From Streptomyces sp. NRRL F-5135 (GTDB taxonomy: Bacteria > Actinomycetota > Actinomycetes > Streptomycetales > Streptomycetaceae), in the NCBI RefSeq assembly GCF_000719775.1, contig NZ_JOHR01000005.1:310001-374000 (forward strand): DNA of 64,000 nucleotides, in the 5' to 3' direction. A model generated the notes under the pieces. That model saw only the letters and a list, made by a program, of their open reading frames with translations, ran no database searches and had not been told where the DNA came from. The position numbers were made by a program, and so were the translations under genes. Of the stretch, positions 7,906 through 15,545 are shown piece after piece. The stretch's first letter is position 1. Each line of letters opens with the position of its first letter.

Positions 7906-8432
7906 GCGATGGAACGTGCGTTCGAGTCCATCGCGATGTCGTTCGCTGTCGGGGTGTAGGGGCGCAGCTGGTGAGCGATGAACTGCGGCTCGGTGCCGTG
8001 CGGGTAGGCGCCGGAGGCCCAGGCGCGGCGGTACAGCTCGGCGACGAGGTGGACGGCGTGGCCGATGGCGGAGGCGGTCGTACGGCCTGCGAGCTCCATC
8101 ACCGCCAGGTCGGCCAGGAACTCGGCGTCGGTGGGGATGGTCAGGGGCTCGCCGGAGGCCGGTAACGCCGACGTTGCGGGGGTCGCATGGTCTGTCGCGT
8201 CGGATGTCGCGGGTGTCGCATCGTCGCGCGAGGCTGTCTCGCCAGCGGTGTCGTTCTGTCGCGCGGTGTCGCGTTCGACGGCGGCCAGGTCGCGCCTCAC
8301 TGTGTCTTTGCTGACGCCGAGCTGGGCGGCGATGGTGCGCAGCGAGGCGCCGTCGCGCGCCAGAGTGGCGACGGTGGCGCGGCGGTCAGCGAGCTTCATT
8401 TCCGGTGTCGCGGGTGTCGCGTGGGTGGTCAT
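7902..8432 (-). CDS. HTH protein with low-complexity linker, 176 aa
   Basis: The N-terminal ~45 residues contain a resolvase/DeoR-like helix-turn-helix (RRATVATLARDGASLRTIAAQLGVSKDTVRRDLAAVE). A Thr/Ala/Asp-rich linker of about 45 residues with repeats such as DATPATS follows. A C-terminal domain of about 80 residues (EFLADLAVMELAGRTTASAIGHAVHLVAELYRRAW) is unrecognised. The start ATG 8432 overlaps the previous stop as ATGA; longer upstream in-frame starts were rejected since they run through the neighbour. Likely a phage regulator or replication accessory; not resolved. Confidence 0.65.
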   Translation of the reverse strand: MTTHATPATPEMKLADRRATVATLARDGASLRTIAAQLGVSKDTVRRDLAAVERDTARQNDTAGETASRDDATPATSDATDHATPATSALPASGEPLTIPTDAEFLADLAVMELAGRTTASAIGHAVHLVAELYRRAWASGAYPHGTEPQFIAHQLRPYTPTANDIAMDSNARSIA

Positions 8433-9151
8433 GGGGCGGTGCTCTCCGGGGCGGGCTGGGCCTGGGCGGTGTAGGTGGCGAGAGTGCTCAGGACATGGGC
8501 GTCGTACTGCTCGGGGTCGAGGTGGTTGCCACATACCTCGCAGGTCACACCCCACTGGCCGCTGGTCTCGGTGAGGGCGAACGCCGAGCATTCGGGGCAG
8601 GGCAGGGCCATTCGACGCCGGTACGGGGTGGCGTGGGTGAGCGTTCGGATCCGGTGGATGAGGTCGCCGATCTGGGTGTGGAGGCCGCGGATCCAGGGGC
8701 GGGTGACGGCGTACGGGAGGTAGGCGGTGAGCCAGCGGCACCAGCCGTCGATGGTCGCGCCGTGCGACGCGTGCGCGCCGTCGCACGGGCGGACCTGGAC
8801 CGTGCCGTGGCTGTCGCGCGACACCGCCTGATGTTCGTAGGCGATGTATCCCGCCCAGCCTGAGACGAGGGCGCGGACCGGTATGGGGCCGGTGGTGTCG
8901 CCGTAGGGGTCCTCGGGCGGGTCTGGCTGGCCGGGCCCCAGCAGGTTCAGGGCGTCAAGGTTCACCGGCACGGGCGCGCTCGCCCGGGCACTGATGCGCC
9001 CTTGGGCCGGTCGGCCCTCGGGCAGAAGCGCGTTACGCAGGAGCGGGACCTGAGCCGGAAGTTCAGCGAGCCAGGCGCGCAGCTCCCGCGTACAGGCAGG
9101 GCAGGCGTAGGTGCCGTCGGTGGCCGGGCGGGGGCAGATGGTACAGCTCAT
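8429..9151 (-). CDS. Phage zinc-ribbon protein of unknown function, 240 aa
   Basis: The protein has a Cys cluster at each end: MSCTICPRPATDGTYACPACTREL at the N-terminus (C3/C6 and C17/C20) and CPECSAFALTETSGQWGVTCEVCG near the C-terminus, both like zinc ribbons. The middle is a helical region (WCRWLTAYLPYAVTRPWIRGLHTQIGDLIHRIRTL). ATG 9151 is preferred to an upstream start because AAGGAA precedes it and it overlaps the previous stop as ATGA. Two zinc ribbons in an early phage gene suggest nucleic-acid binding, but I do not recognise a family. Confidence 0.7.
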   Translation of the reverse strand: MSCTICPRPATDGTYACPACTRELRAWLAELPAQVPLLRNALLPEGRPAQGRISARASAPVPVNLDALNLLGPGQPDPPEDPYGDTTGPIPVRALVSGWAGYIAYEHQAVSRDSHGTVQVRPCDGAHASHGATIDGWCRWLTAYLPYAVTRPWIRGLHTQIGDLIHRIRTLTHATPYRRRMALPCPECSAFALTETSGQWGVTCEVCGNHLDPEQYDAHVLSTLATYTAQAQPAPESTAP

Positions 9152-9465
9152 CGCGGCGGTTCCTTGGGATCGTGAGAGTGCTGGGTGCCGGCGGAGGTCC
9201 ACCACAGCTCGCAGCAGGCTCCGTTGAGCTCGGCGGCCACGACGTCGTCCAGTGCTGGGGCCGGGCGCTCGACGGCGGCCGCAGGGGCGTGCCGTTCGGC
9301 GGCGGCCTGGATGACGTGGCGGGCGGTATCCGCGCAGACGACGGCGCCGGTCGCGAGCACGAGTGCGACGGGCCAGAGCCGGGCCTGGCCGTAGAGGATG
9401 GCCATGGTCAGGCAGGACAGGCCGGTGGCAGCGAGGGCGGTGGCGCGGATATGGGCGGTGAGCAT
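9148..9465 (-). CDS. Phage membrane protein with two TM helices, 105 aa
   Basis: Residues ~3-25 (TAHIRATALAATGLSCLTMAILYG) and ~30-50 (LWPVALVLATGAVVCADTA) are likely membrane helices. The remaining ~55 residues are soluble and end with a His-containing tail. ATG 9465 shares one base with the stop of the tiny upstream gene (TGATG); an in-frame GTG at 9498 is possible but would overlap it by 34 bases. Function unknown. It ends with an ATGA overlap into the zinc-ribbon gene. Confidence 0.55.
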   Translation of the reverse strand: MLTAHIRATALAATGLSCLTMAILYGQARLWPVALVLATGAVVCADTARHVIQAAAERHAPAAAVERPAPALDDVVAAELNGACCELWWTSAGTQHSHDPKEPPR

Positions 9466-9563
9466 CAGCGCCGCCAGGAGTGCCAGGCGGCGTGGCACAG
9501 CATGAGGCCCGCCGTGCTGACCACGGTGCTCATGTACGCGATCGTGTCGATCAGGTGGATCAC
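9465..9563 (-). CDS. Possible 32-aa membrane micro-protein
   Basis: GTG 9563 overlaps the stop of the previous gene as GTGA and follows GAGGAAG. The product (MIHLIDTIAYMSTVVSTAGLMLC...) has one hydrophobic stretch and a basic/aromatic tail HAAWHSWRR. It ends in a one-base overlap with the next gene. It fits exactly between two genes with coupled junctions on both sides, which is the main argument for it being real. Confidence 0.45.
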   Translation of the reverse strand: MIHLIDTIAYMSTVVSTAGLMLCHAAWHSWRR

Positions 9564-9760
9564 GTGTCTTCCTCGAGGGTGAGTTGGCCGGCGGCGGTGA
9601 GCGCGGCGTGGTCGAGCTGGTCGTCGCGGGGCTCGGCGGGGAGCCCGCCCGGCGTGGCGGCCGGGCGGGTCCTGCGGAGACAGACGGGGCCGATCCGGCG
9701 GGCGGCGGACGCGGTGGTGCGCAGACCGCGGCCGCAGACCTCGCACCGCGGGGCGGTCAT
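9560..9760 (-). CDS. Small zinc-finger protein, DUF6011-like, 66 aa
   Basis: The sequence RCEVCGRGLRTTASAARRIGPVCLRR matches the compact CxxC...(S/A)xxRxIGPxC zinc motif of the DUF6011 family, common in actinobacterial phages. It is followed by an acidic tail ending QLTLEEDT. ATG 9760 overlaps the previous stop as ATGA. The biochemical role is unknown; zinc-finger proteins of this size are often accessory nucleic-acid binders. Confidence 0.65.
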   Translation of the reverse strand: MTAPRCEVCGRGLRTTASAARRIGPVCLRRTRPAATPGGLPAEPRDDQLDHAALTAAGQLTLEEDT

Positions 9761-10638
9761 CCGTCGGCCTCGGCGCCGGCGATCTGCTGGAGCAGCCACA
9801 GCATCCGGTCGGCCCGGCCCGGCGCCACAGCCGTGCGCACTTCCCGCGTACGGGGGTCGACATCCGCTCGCCACCACAGCACCAGCGCCCACAGGGCGTG
9901 CCGGGCCCCGTGCCCGGTCATAAACGGAATGTCCAGACCGGCGGCGTGCAGGGCGCCCGCGACCGTGGCGAGCGTCCCTCCCTCCCACTCCAGCAGCACC
10001 CGGCCGGCGAGGGCGGCCAGGTGCGGGGCCGCGTCGGCGGGCGAGAGAGCGCCGTCGGGGATGCCGCTGGCGCGGGGGCCGACCAGTCGCATGGTGACGT
10101 CGCACAGGGGCTGGCCGTCCGGGCCGAGCGCGACGACGCGGGCGGCGGACGGCGGCCGCCGTGTACCGCCCGGCGTCACCCCACGCTCGGTCAGCGTCAC
10201 GTCGACAACGGCCAGGCGCTCGTCGGCGAGGAGCTGGGCGGCCCGCTCGGCGGCGTGCGCGCGCTGCTCGGCGGCCTGGCGCTGAACGGTACGCAGGTGG
10301 CGGATGTGTCCGCAGCAGCCGCACAGGACCTGGCCGTTGTCGTAGACGGTGCACGGCCGGTCGGGGCGTGCACCGCAGTCTGTGCACCGGCGGGTGTCCG
10401 TGCCGCCGCGGGCCCGGGCGGCGGCCAGCTGCGCCACGCTGGCCGGGCTCGGGGTCGATTCGGCGACGGCGTACAGGTCCAGGTCGGTCACGCGGCCGCG
10501 GAAGTCGCGGCCGCTGACGGTGGCGCGGACGGGCCCGCCGGGGCGCCGGGGCAGATCGAGCTGGCCGAGCGAGGTCTTGGTCATGTAGCCGTGCGGCACG
10601 TCCGCCCACGAGGCGTACTCGACAGGGGTGTTGGTCAT
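9757..10638 (-). CDS. Phage protein with central zinc motif, 293 aa, unknown function
   Basis: The N-terminal part is MTNTPVEYASWADVPHGYMTKTSLGQLDLPRRPGGPVRA.... A Cys cluster follows at about residues 85-110 (CTDCGARPDRPCTVYDNGQVLCGCCGH). The C-terminal ~170 residues are mixed alpha/beta and Ala-rich, with WALVLWWRADVDPRTREV. The N-terminal wording (SWADVP, YMTKTSLGQL) recurs in uncharacterised actinophage proteins, but I cannot name a function. Start ATG 10638 has one base of overlap with the previous stop (TGATG). Confidence 0.6.
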   Translation of the reverse strand: MTNTPVEYASWADVPHGYMTKTSLGQLDLPRRPGGPVRATVSGRDFRGRVTDLDLYAVAESTPSPASVAQLAAARARGGTDTRRCTDCGARPDRPCTVYDNGQVLCGCCGHIRHLRTVQRQAAEQRAHAAERAAQLLADERLAVVDVTLTERGVTPGGTRRPPSAARVVALGPDGQPLCDVTMRLVGPRASGIPDGALSPADAAPHLAALAGRVLLEWEGGTLATVAGALHAAGLDIPFMTGHGARHALWALVLWWRADVDPRTREVRTAVAPGRADRMLWLLQQIAGAEADG

Positions 10639-10961
10639 CAGGTGCTGCTCCTGGTCTTGGCGGCGGTCCGCCAGCGGCTGACAGTGCGAGGGGTGACGTG
10701 GACGATGCGGCCGATCTCGGCGGCCGACAGACCGAGGTCGGTGAGCTGGAGTGCGGCGGCGCGGCGCTCGGGGCGGGTCATGCCGGCGGGGGCGTACCGG
10801 TCGTGGACGGCGCGGTCGACGGCGACCGGATCGGGCGTGGCCCGGGCGCGGCGGTAGGCGCGGGACTTGCAGGTCCAGCAGACAGTCCGCCACTTGACCG
10901 ACGAGCGACCGCAGCCCGGGGTGCGGCACGGGCGGACCGTCACCAGCCCCGGCGCGGTCAC
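10638..10961 (-). CDS. HTH DNA-binding phage protein with zinc motif, 107 aa
   Basis: The N-terminal third has four Cys (CRTPGCGRSS...CWTC), a likely zinc site. The C-terminal half is a clear helix-turn-helix: RAAALQLTDLGLSAAEIGRIVHVTPRTVSRWRTAAK. GTG 10961 overlaps the preceding stop as GTGA; longer in-frame starts run through the neighbour and were rejected. Probably binds DNA as a phage regulator or recombination helper. Confidence 0.65.
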   Translation of the reverse strand: MTAPGLVTVRPCRTPGCGRSSVKWRTVCWTCKSRAYRRARATPDPVAVDRAVHDRYAPAGMTRPERRAAALQLTDLGLSAAEIGRIVHVTPRTVSRWRTAAKTRSST

Positions 10962-11218
10962 GTTCGCCGCCAGGACGGCCGGGCCGCGCACGTGGCGTGG
11001 TGCGGCATCATCCGGTACTCGCCAGCGCGCGGTTCCGGGTGAGCCCGGGTCAGGCTCCGGACGTACAGCCGACCGTCGGGCCCACGCGAGACGGCCAGGT
11101 TCCCCAGGGCGTCCGGTTCGGCGTTCACGGGCTGGCGCCGGCCGTTGGCCGTGGTGAGGGCCCAGCGGATCCGGGCGCGGCAGGTGCTGCACAACACGAC
11201 GTCGTGGTTACTGAGCAC
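10958..11218 (-). CDS. Small phage protein with Cys-rich ends, 86 aa
   Basis: It begins MLSNHDVVLCSTCRARIRWALTTANGRRQPVNAEPD, a zinc-ribbon-like half with CSTC, and has a second Cys/His group near the end (HHATCAARP). The motif IRWALTTANGRRQPVNAEP resembles short zinc-ribbon proteins seen in actinophage early regions. GTG 11218 lies six bases after AAGGAGA inside the end of the previous gene. Function unknown. Confidence 0.65.
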   Translation of the reverse strand: MLSNHDVVLCSTCRARIRWALTTANGRRQPVNAEPDALGNLAVSRGPDGRLYVRSLTRAHPEPRAGEYRMMPHHATCAARPSWRRT

Positions 11219-12860
11219 GGGCTTCTCCTTCGGGGCCGTGGTCGGTGGTCAGGTAGGGCCAGACCAGGGCTCGGCCGTAGATCGCTACGGCGCCGGCCTG
11301 GCCGTGGGTATGGAGGGCGGCGCGGATCGCGTCCGGCGTCGCGACTCCGCGTAGGTGGGCGCGCTCCTCGTCGGTGATGGCGTCGGCCGTACGGATACGG
11401 GCTGTCAGCAGCGGACGCTGCCCGTCGGGCCGGACTACCCCGTCGGGGCCCGGCGGGTCGACGTCTCGGAGGTCGGCCGGGGCCGGGTGCTGCGACCGAG
11501 GCGTGTCCCGCTGCTGCGCCCGGTGGAGGGCGTTGTCGAGGCAGACCTGGCAGCGGTCGCCGGAGTGCCAGAGCGTGCCGGACTCGCAGTCGGGCAGGCC
11601 GCAGCCGTGGCGCGGGAGGCCGGCGCCGAGGATCCAGCGGCCCGGGTCGGTGACGGGCTCGGTGCAGGCGTAGCGGTGGGTGAGCCGGGCGGTGAGCCGT
11701 TGGGCGGTCGTGCCGCTGTCGAGCTGTCGGCCGATGGCGTGGGCGATGCGGCGCAGCACGTACGGGCGGATGCCGGGCAGCAGGTGCCGTACGGGCTCCA
11801 GCACGGCCCATATTCGGGGGGAGAGCTGGAGGCCGGGGCCGGTGTAGGCGGGGCGCACCGGGGGGCGTGTGGTGGTCGAGTTCGGGTGAGGTGCGCGCTC
11901 CGGGCGTAGCCCGCGATCACGGCCACCGAATGCGGCCGGAAGCTGACCGCCGGGGTTGTCCACAGGCTTACCTCGCCTACGGCGGATACCACCACCCACC
12001 TGCGAAGACCCGTCAGGAGAGAGGTTGCTGTCTTCCTTAGACGCGAGGGATCCGCCATGATCGTCCGGACCCGATCCGTCATCAATGTCCGCACCCGCGT
12101 CGCCCGGCACGCCCGGCAGGGTGAGCTGTTCGCCGGCGGGGCACGGCACGTCGGGGACCGGGTGGAGCGGGGACGCGTGCACGGTGACGGCGTGGCGGCC
12201 CTGGTGCCCGGCGCGGTGGCCGAGCGTGACCCAGCCGGACGTGTCCAGCTCAAGCAGGATGCGGTACCCGGTCTTCTCGCTGAGCGGCTGGCCCGCGTTC
12301 TGGCCGGTGTGGTGCCGGAGTTCGCCGGCGAGCTCGGCGCCGGTGACGGGCAGACGCCGCTGCTCGGCGTGCTGGAGCAGCAGGTAGGCACGGAACCGGC
12401 GCGGGCTGAGCGTCTCGGCCGCGCGGACGGGGACCTCGAGGGCGGGAGCGTCCGCGGGGACCAGGCGGGCGTAGCGCTCGGCGGTGCGGCCGGTGCCGCC
12501 CCGGTGGGTGCGGCGCCGGGTACGGACCCACGGCTCGGCTCCGTCGGGGCCGTCGGCGTTGAGCTGGCCCAGACCGCGCTCGGCCGCCGACTTCGAGATG
12601 CCGCACATGGCGGCCAGTTCGGAGACGGCCGCGGTGCATCCGTCGTCCTCGGCCCGGGCGCCCGGCCACGTCCGCCGCGCATCCAACGCGGCGATCTTGA
12701 CGTACATCACCACGGCCTCGTCGCAGAAGTCCCCGCGGTAGAGGGACTCCGGCACCCATACGGTCTGCTCGCTGCGGCGGCGCGGCCGGTTCGGGCGCAC
12801 GCCTCCGGCCCCGCCGCGGGTGCGGCGGGGCTCGGCGTCAGCGAGCAGACGGCGTGTCAC
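11208..12860 (-). CDS. Large winged-helix phage protein, replication-initiator-like, 550 aa
   Basis: The largest gene of the early operon. Residues ~30-95 have a winged-helix with EQTVWVPESLYRGDFCDEAVVMYVKIAALD and ELAAMCGISKSAAERGLGQL. A second winged-helix follows at ~150-220 (FRAYLLLQHAEQRRLPVTGAELAGELR, SEKTGYRILLELDTSGWVTLG). Then comes a ~120-residue low-complexity region and a C-terminal domain with QLSPRIWAVLEPVRHLLPGIRPYVLRRIAHAIGRQL and a zinc-like cluster HGCGLPDCESGTLWHSGDRCQVC. Tandem winged helices resemble phage Rep/DnaD-type initiators, but there is no recognisable catalytic motif. GTG 12860 overlaps the previous stop as GTGA. Confidence 0.6.
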   Translation of the reverse strand: MTRRLLADAEPRRTRGGAGGVRPNRPRRRSEQTVWVPESLYRGDFCDEAVVMYVKIAALDARRTWPGARAEDDGCTAAVSELAAMCGISKSAAERGLGQLNADGPDGAEPWVRTRRRTHRGGTGRTAERYARLVPADAPALEVPVRAAETLSPRRFRAYLLLQHAEQRRLPVTGAELAGELRHHTGQNAGQPLSEKTGYRILLELDTSGWVTLGHRAGHQGRHAVTVHASPLHPVPDVPCPAGEQLTLPGVPGDAGADIDDGSGPDDHGGSLASKEDSNLSPDGSSQVGGGIRRRRGKPVDNPGGQLPAAFGGRDRGLRPERAPHPNSTTTRPPVRPAYTGPGLQLSPRIWAVLEPVRHLLPGIRPYVLRRIAHAIGRQLDSGTTAQRLTARLTHRYACTEPVTDPGRWILGAGLPRHGCGLPDCESGTLWHSGDRCQVCLDNALHRAQQRDTPRSQHPAPADLRDVDPPGPDGVVRPDGQRPLLTARIRTADAITDEERAHLRGVATPDAIRAALHTHGQAGAVAIYGRALVWPYLTTDHGPEGEARAQ

Positions 12861-13300
12861 AGGGAGACGCGCTCCTTGCGCAGGCGCGTCAGCAGCGCGT
12901 TGGGGATGGTGAGCACAAGGTGGGCCGTCTCGTACCGGCCGGGCGTGGTGCGCTGGATCCAGCCCCTGGTCGCCAGGGAGTTCAGGGCGACCACGATCTG
13001 TGCGGCATGCAGCCGGCACTCGGTGACCAGGCCGTCCAGGCACGGCTGGTCCTGGTCGGCTATGAGGCCGGTGGTGTAGTCGGCGTGCGTCGCGAGCGTG
13101 AGCGCGACCAGGCGGTGCGTACGCGGGATGCTCCGGGACGTGCGGATGCCGATCTCCCAGATCCCGCGCAGCGGCGGGTCGTCGGGGCCGAGGACCGCGG
13201 GCGCGATCAGACGCCGGTCGGCCCTCGATGTCGAGGCCGCGGCCGTGGCGGTGCGGGGCATGTCCGCCGGGGACGGGCGGCGGGGTGGAGCAGTCGTCAT
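12857..13300 (-). CDS. Winged-helix phage protein, 147 aa
   Basis: After a Pro/Ala/Arg-rich N-terminus the protein shows GIWEIGIRTSRSIPRTHRLVALTLATHADYTTGLI, then LVTECRLHAAQIVVALNSLATRGWIQRTTPGRYETAHLVLTIP. This is the arrangement of a winged helix: recognition helix followed by a wing (GWIQRTT). Its architecture parallels the N-terminal domain of the next gene, with which it overlaps as GTGA, so the two may act together. ATG 13300 was chosen because it forms an ATGA overlap with the previous gene. Confidence 0.6.
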   Translation of the reverse strand: MTTAPPRRPSPADMPRTATAAASTSRADRRLIAPAVLGPDDPPLRGIWEIGIRTSRSIPRTHRLVALTLATHADYTTGLIADQDQPCLDGLVTECRLHAAQIVVALNSLATRGWIQRTTPGRYETAHLVLTIPNALLTRLRKERVSL

Positions 13301-13506
13301 CGCTGCGCTTCTCCTTCGGGTTCGGTGTTGTCGGGCTGGTTGAGGTAGGAGCCGGCGGGCCAGCCCGGGCCCGGGGCGGGTTCCGGGCGGCCCGCCAGCG
13401 CGGCCGGGGTGTGCCGGGCGCAGCACAGGCCGCGCGGGTAGAGGCGCGCGTACGTGGGCGCGTGAGGCAGGCCCAAGTCGGAACACGGGCCGGGCGATCC
13501 GCTCAC
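13297..13506 (-). CDS. Small phage protein, 69 aa, unknown
   Basis: GTG 13506 overlaps the preceding stop as GTGA. The product starts MSGSPGPCSDLGLPHAPTYARLYPRGLCCARHT, with three Cys and a His that might bind metal, and ends in a Pro/Gly-rich tail. Chained overlaps on both sides support translation. No family recognised. Confidence 0.5.
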   Translation of the reverse strand: MSGSPGPCSDLGLPHAPTYARLYPRGLCCARHTPAALAGRPEPAPGPGWPAGSYLNQPDNTEPEGEAQR

Positions 13507-13853
13507 AGCGGGGTCACGGTCTGGCCGCACTGCCGGCAGGCCAGCGCGCCGGTGGCGGTCCGCTCGTGGAGCGTCTCCATGTGGCCGCAGACAGGGGTGT
13601 GGCATGCCAGCCACACCCCGGGCCGGGCATCCGCCGTGGCGGCCGTCGCTCCGGGGCGGCGTCCGGCGAGCTGCCGGACGCCATCGGCGGCCCGTGCGGC
13701 CAGCCACCACACCCCCTGGAACGCGACGGCGACCACGAACGCCGCGGCGACGACCAGGAGCACGGCGACCGCGACGGCCAGGAGCAGCAGGAGCGAGACG
13801 GCGACGCCAACGACCAGGAGCAACACCCAGTCAGCGAGGGAGAAGTCAGGCAC
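13503..13853 (-). CDS. Phage membrane protein with zinc ribbon, 116 aa
   Basis: Residues ~6-47 form one long or two adjacent membrane helices (WVLLLVVGVAVSLLLLLAVA and VLLVVAAAFVVAVAF). After a basic linker, the C-terminal ~35 residues hold a zinc ribbon (CHTPVCGHMETLHERTATG then CRQCG). GTG 13853 has GGAG six bases upstream and overlaps the WhiB-like gene by 8 bases; a start further upstream is possible. A membrane-anchored zinc ribbon is unusual; role unknown. Confidence 0.6.
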   Translation of the reverse strand: MPDFSLADWVLLLVVGVAVSLLLLLAVAVAVLLVVAAAFVVAVAFQGVWWLAARAADGVRQLAGRRPGATAATADARPGVWLACHTPVCGHMETLHERTATGALACRQCGQTVTPL

Positions 13854-14517
13854 GGCGTGCTCCACGGGTCTGGTTGTCACTGAGGTGGGCGACGCACCCG
13901 GGGTAGGCGCACGTCGTGAGCACACGGCCGTCGGCCGGGCGCCCGTGCTGCGCCTCGAACGCCGCGCGGTTCCGGCGGTAGCGGGCCCCGGCGACGCGGA
14001 CGTGCCCGCCGCCGGTCCACACGACGTGCCCGCCGCCGACCGCGCGGACGTTCGCCGTGAACGCGGCCGCGACCGTCGGGTAGACGGGCCCCGGCGGGTA
14101 GACCGGGGCGAGCGGCGGCACCCCGAACGCGCCGCGTAGCTCCCGCGCCCGTTCCAGCGTCACCTGGCACGCGGCGGCGACCGCACGCACGGAGGCGCCC
14201 TCGCGCAGCAGCTGCTCGGCCCGGGTGACGACGGCCGGGTCCAGGCCCCGGCCCGCCGCCGCGACCCGCGCGGGCGCGGCGCGCTCGGCGGGCGTCAGCC
14301 CACCACGAACGCCGGCCCGCTCGGCCTCGGCCGCATCCCCTTCTTCGGTCAACGCCGAGGCCAGGCACTCCGTACGGACGGGGCACCAGCCACACACGGC
14401 CTGCGCGGCGGCCATGCCCGCGGCGTCCTCCCGGTCGAACAGCCGCCCCCGGCCCTGGCAGGCGGCGCCCGCCTGCCAGGACTCCGACGGCGCGGCCACC
14501 AGCATCGTGGTGGTCAC
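13846..14517 (-). CDS. WhiB-like (Wbl) phage transcription factor with C-terminal extension, 223 aa
   Basis: Residues 13-80 match the Wbl iron-sulfur fold. SWQAGAAC20 is followed by C42-GW-C45 and C51, giving the C-x21-C-x2-C-x5-C spacing that binds a 4Fe-4S cluster. GVRGG at 69-73 takes the place of the usual G(V/I)WGG turn, with Arg for Trp. Beyond the Wbl domain an HTH-like segment (VTRAEQLLREGASVRAVAAACQVTLERA) and a C-terminal CAYPGC element follow, making it about twice the normal Wbl length. Wbl proteins bind the primary sigma factor and tune transcription. GTG 14517 overlaps the previous stop as GTGA, preferred over GTG 14568. Confidence 0.8.
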   Translation of the reverse strand: MTTTMLVAAPSESWQAGAACQGRGRLFDREDAAGMAAAQAVCGWCPVRTECLASALTEEGDAAEAERAGVRGGLTPAERAAPARVAAAGRGLDPAVVTRAEQLLREGASVRAVAAACQVTLERARELRGAFGVPPLAPVYPPGPVYPTVAAAFTANVRAVGGGHVVWTGGGHVRVAGARYRRNRAAFEAQHGRPADGRVLTTCAYPGCVAHLSDNQTRGARRA

Positions 14518-14651
14518 CGCGGCCACCGCCACGGGGAGCGCGCGCCGCGCCCCCGCCGACGGGACCACGGCGCATCCTCAGCGACAGCGGCCACCACCCA
14601 GCCCAGCCCGATTACGAGCCCGGCCACGATCAGCATCTGCACAGCGGTCAT
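14514..14651 (-). CDS. Small single-TM phage protein, 45 aa
   Basis: ATG 14651 shares one base with the preceding stop (TGATG). The product MTAVQMLIVAGLVIGLGWVVAAVAEDAPWS... has one clear membrane helix (residues 5-24) and a strongly basic tail (RRRGRGARSPWRWPR). The tail would sit inside the cell. Function unknown. Confidence 0.55.
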   Translation of the reverse strand: MTAVQMLIVAGLVIGLGWVVAAVAEDAPWSRRRGRGARSPWRWPR

Positions 14652-15094
14652 CAGGCGTCCGCCTCCGCGTCGGTGACGGCCGGAGACAAGGGAGTGAACG
14701 CCGCCCCCGCAGCGGGGGTGTCCTTCTCCTTGGCCTCGTCGTCGCGCTGGAGCGCAGCCCACTCCGTACGCTCGATGATCCGCAGCGCCCCGACGTACAC
14801 GGTGACGCCGTCGAGCACGGTCTCCCCGTACACCCGCTCCTTCCCGCAGCCCGCGGCGTAGGGGTCGGGTCCGATCTCACGGGTGAGCGTCACGCCCAGG
14901 CGCCGCGCCCACAGGCGGGCGGACGCGGGGCCGTCCGGCTGGAGCTCGACCCGGCACTCGGCGTGCGTAGCGCGGGGGCGCACCGCCAGCAGCCCAGGCA
15001 GGTCACCGGTGGCAGCGAGCAGCCGTCGGGTCACCGCAGCAACCCGCTGTGCGGCGGCCTCCATGGCCATAACGGCAGTCAGGTGATCGCTCAT
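14651..15094 (-). CDS. Phage protein of unknown function, 147 aa
   Basis: A soluble alpha/beta protein starting MSDHLTAVMAMEAAAQRVAAVTRRLLAAT. The core includes ATHAECRVELQPDGPASARLWARRLGVTLTREIGPDPYAAG and ETVLDGVTVYVGALRIIERTEWA, and an acidic tail follows. It shares the composition pattern of the next upstream gene product (124 aa): a short helical N-domain, then strands ending in a VTVYVGA / VRGVQVRAWA-like segment. The two may be distant paralogs. ATG 15094 overlaps the previous stop as ATGA. Confidence 0.6.
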   Translation of the reverse strand: MSDHLTAVMAMEAAAQRVAAVTRRLLAATGDLPGLLAVRPRATHAECRVELQPDGPASARLWARRLGVTLTREIGPDPYAAGCGKERVYGETVLDGVTVYVGALRIIERTEWAALQRDDEAKEKDTPAAGAAFTPLSPAVTDAEADA

Positions 15095-15465
15095 CGGGCC
15101 ACCGCCGTCTCGCCGTCGGCCGGCCCCTTGGCCTCGTCCTCGGTCAGGGCCCAGGCACGGACCTGCACACCGCGGACGACAGCGGTCGCCTCGGTGAACG
15201 ACCAGCCGTCCCGGCGCTGGTTGGGCACGCGCACCACCGGCACGCCGTCGTACGCCGCGGCGAACTCCGCGACACGCTCAGGCATCGGGTGGAAGCACAG
15301 GCTGACGCTGTAGGTGCCGGCGTGCTCGGTGAGGGTGACGGTGTCCGGCATGGCGACCTGGAGGTGGCTCACCGCCTCCTCGGCGACCGCCAGCGCGTGC
15401 ATCAGCGCGTCACGCAACGCGGAGAACGGGCGCGGCGGCGCCGGATGGGTAAGGTCGTGGTTCAC
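15091..15465 (-). CDS. Phage protein of unknown function, 124 aa
   Basis: GTG 15465 follows GAGGAA and is the first clear ribosome site of the long overlap chain. The product has FSALRDALMHALAVAEEAVSHLQVA, then strands TVTLTEHAGTYSVSLCFHPMPERVAEFAAAYDGVPVVRV and TEATAVVRGVQVRAWALTEDE. No family recognised; it resembles the following 147-aa protein in layout. Confidence 0.6.
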   Translation of the reverse strand: MNHDLTHPAPPRPFSALRDALMHALAVAEEAVSHLQVAMPDTVTLTEHAGTYSVSLCFHPMPERVAEFAAAYDGVPVVRVPNQRRDGWSFTEATAVVRGVQVRAWALTEDEAKGPADGETAVAR

Positions 15466-15545
15466 GGGTTCCTCGTCTCTCTGGTGGATGAGGGGCCCGG
15501 CGGGGCTGCTCGGGACCGGCAAGTCGGAGCAGCCCCGCGCGGGGG

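Noticed and set aside
10958..13710. Longer starts for the early phage genes
   Set aside because: Most in-frame upstream codons run deep into the neighbouring gene; the ATGA/GTGA overlap starts fit ribosome coupling and domain borders better.
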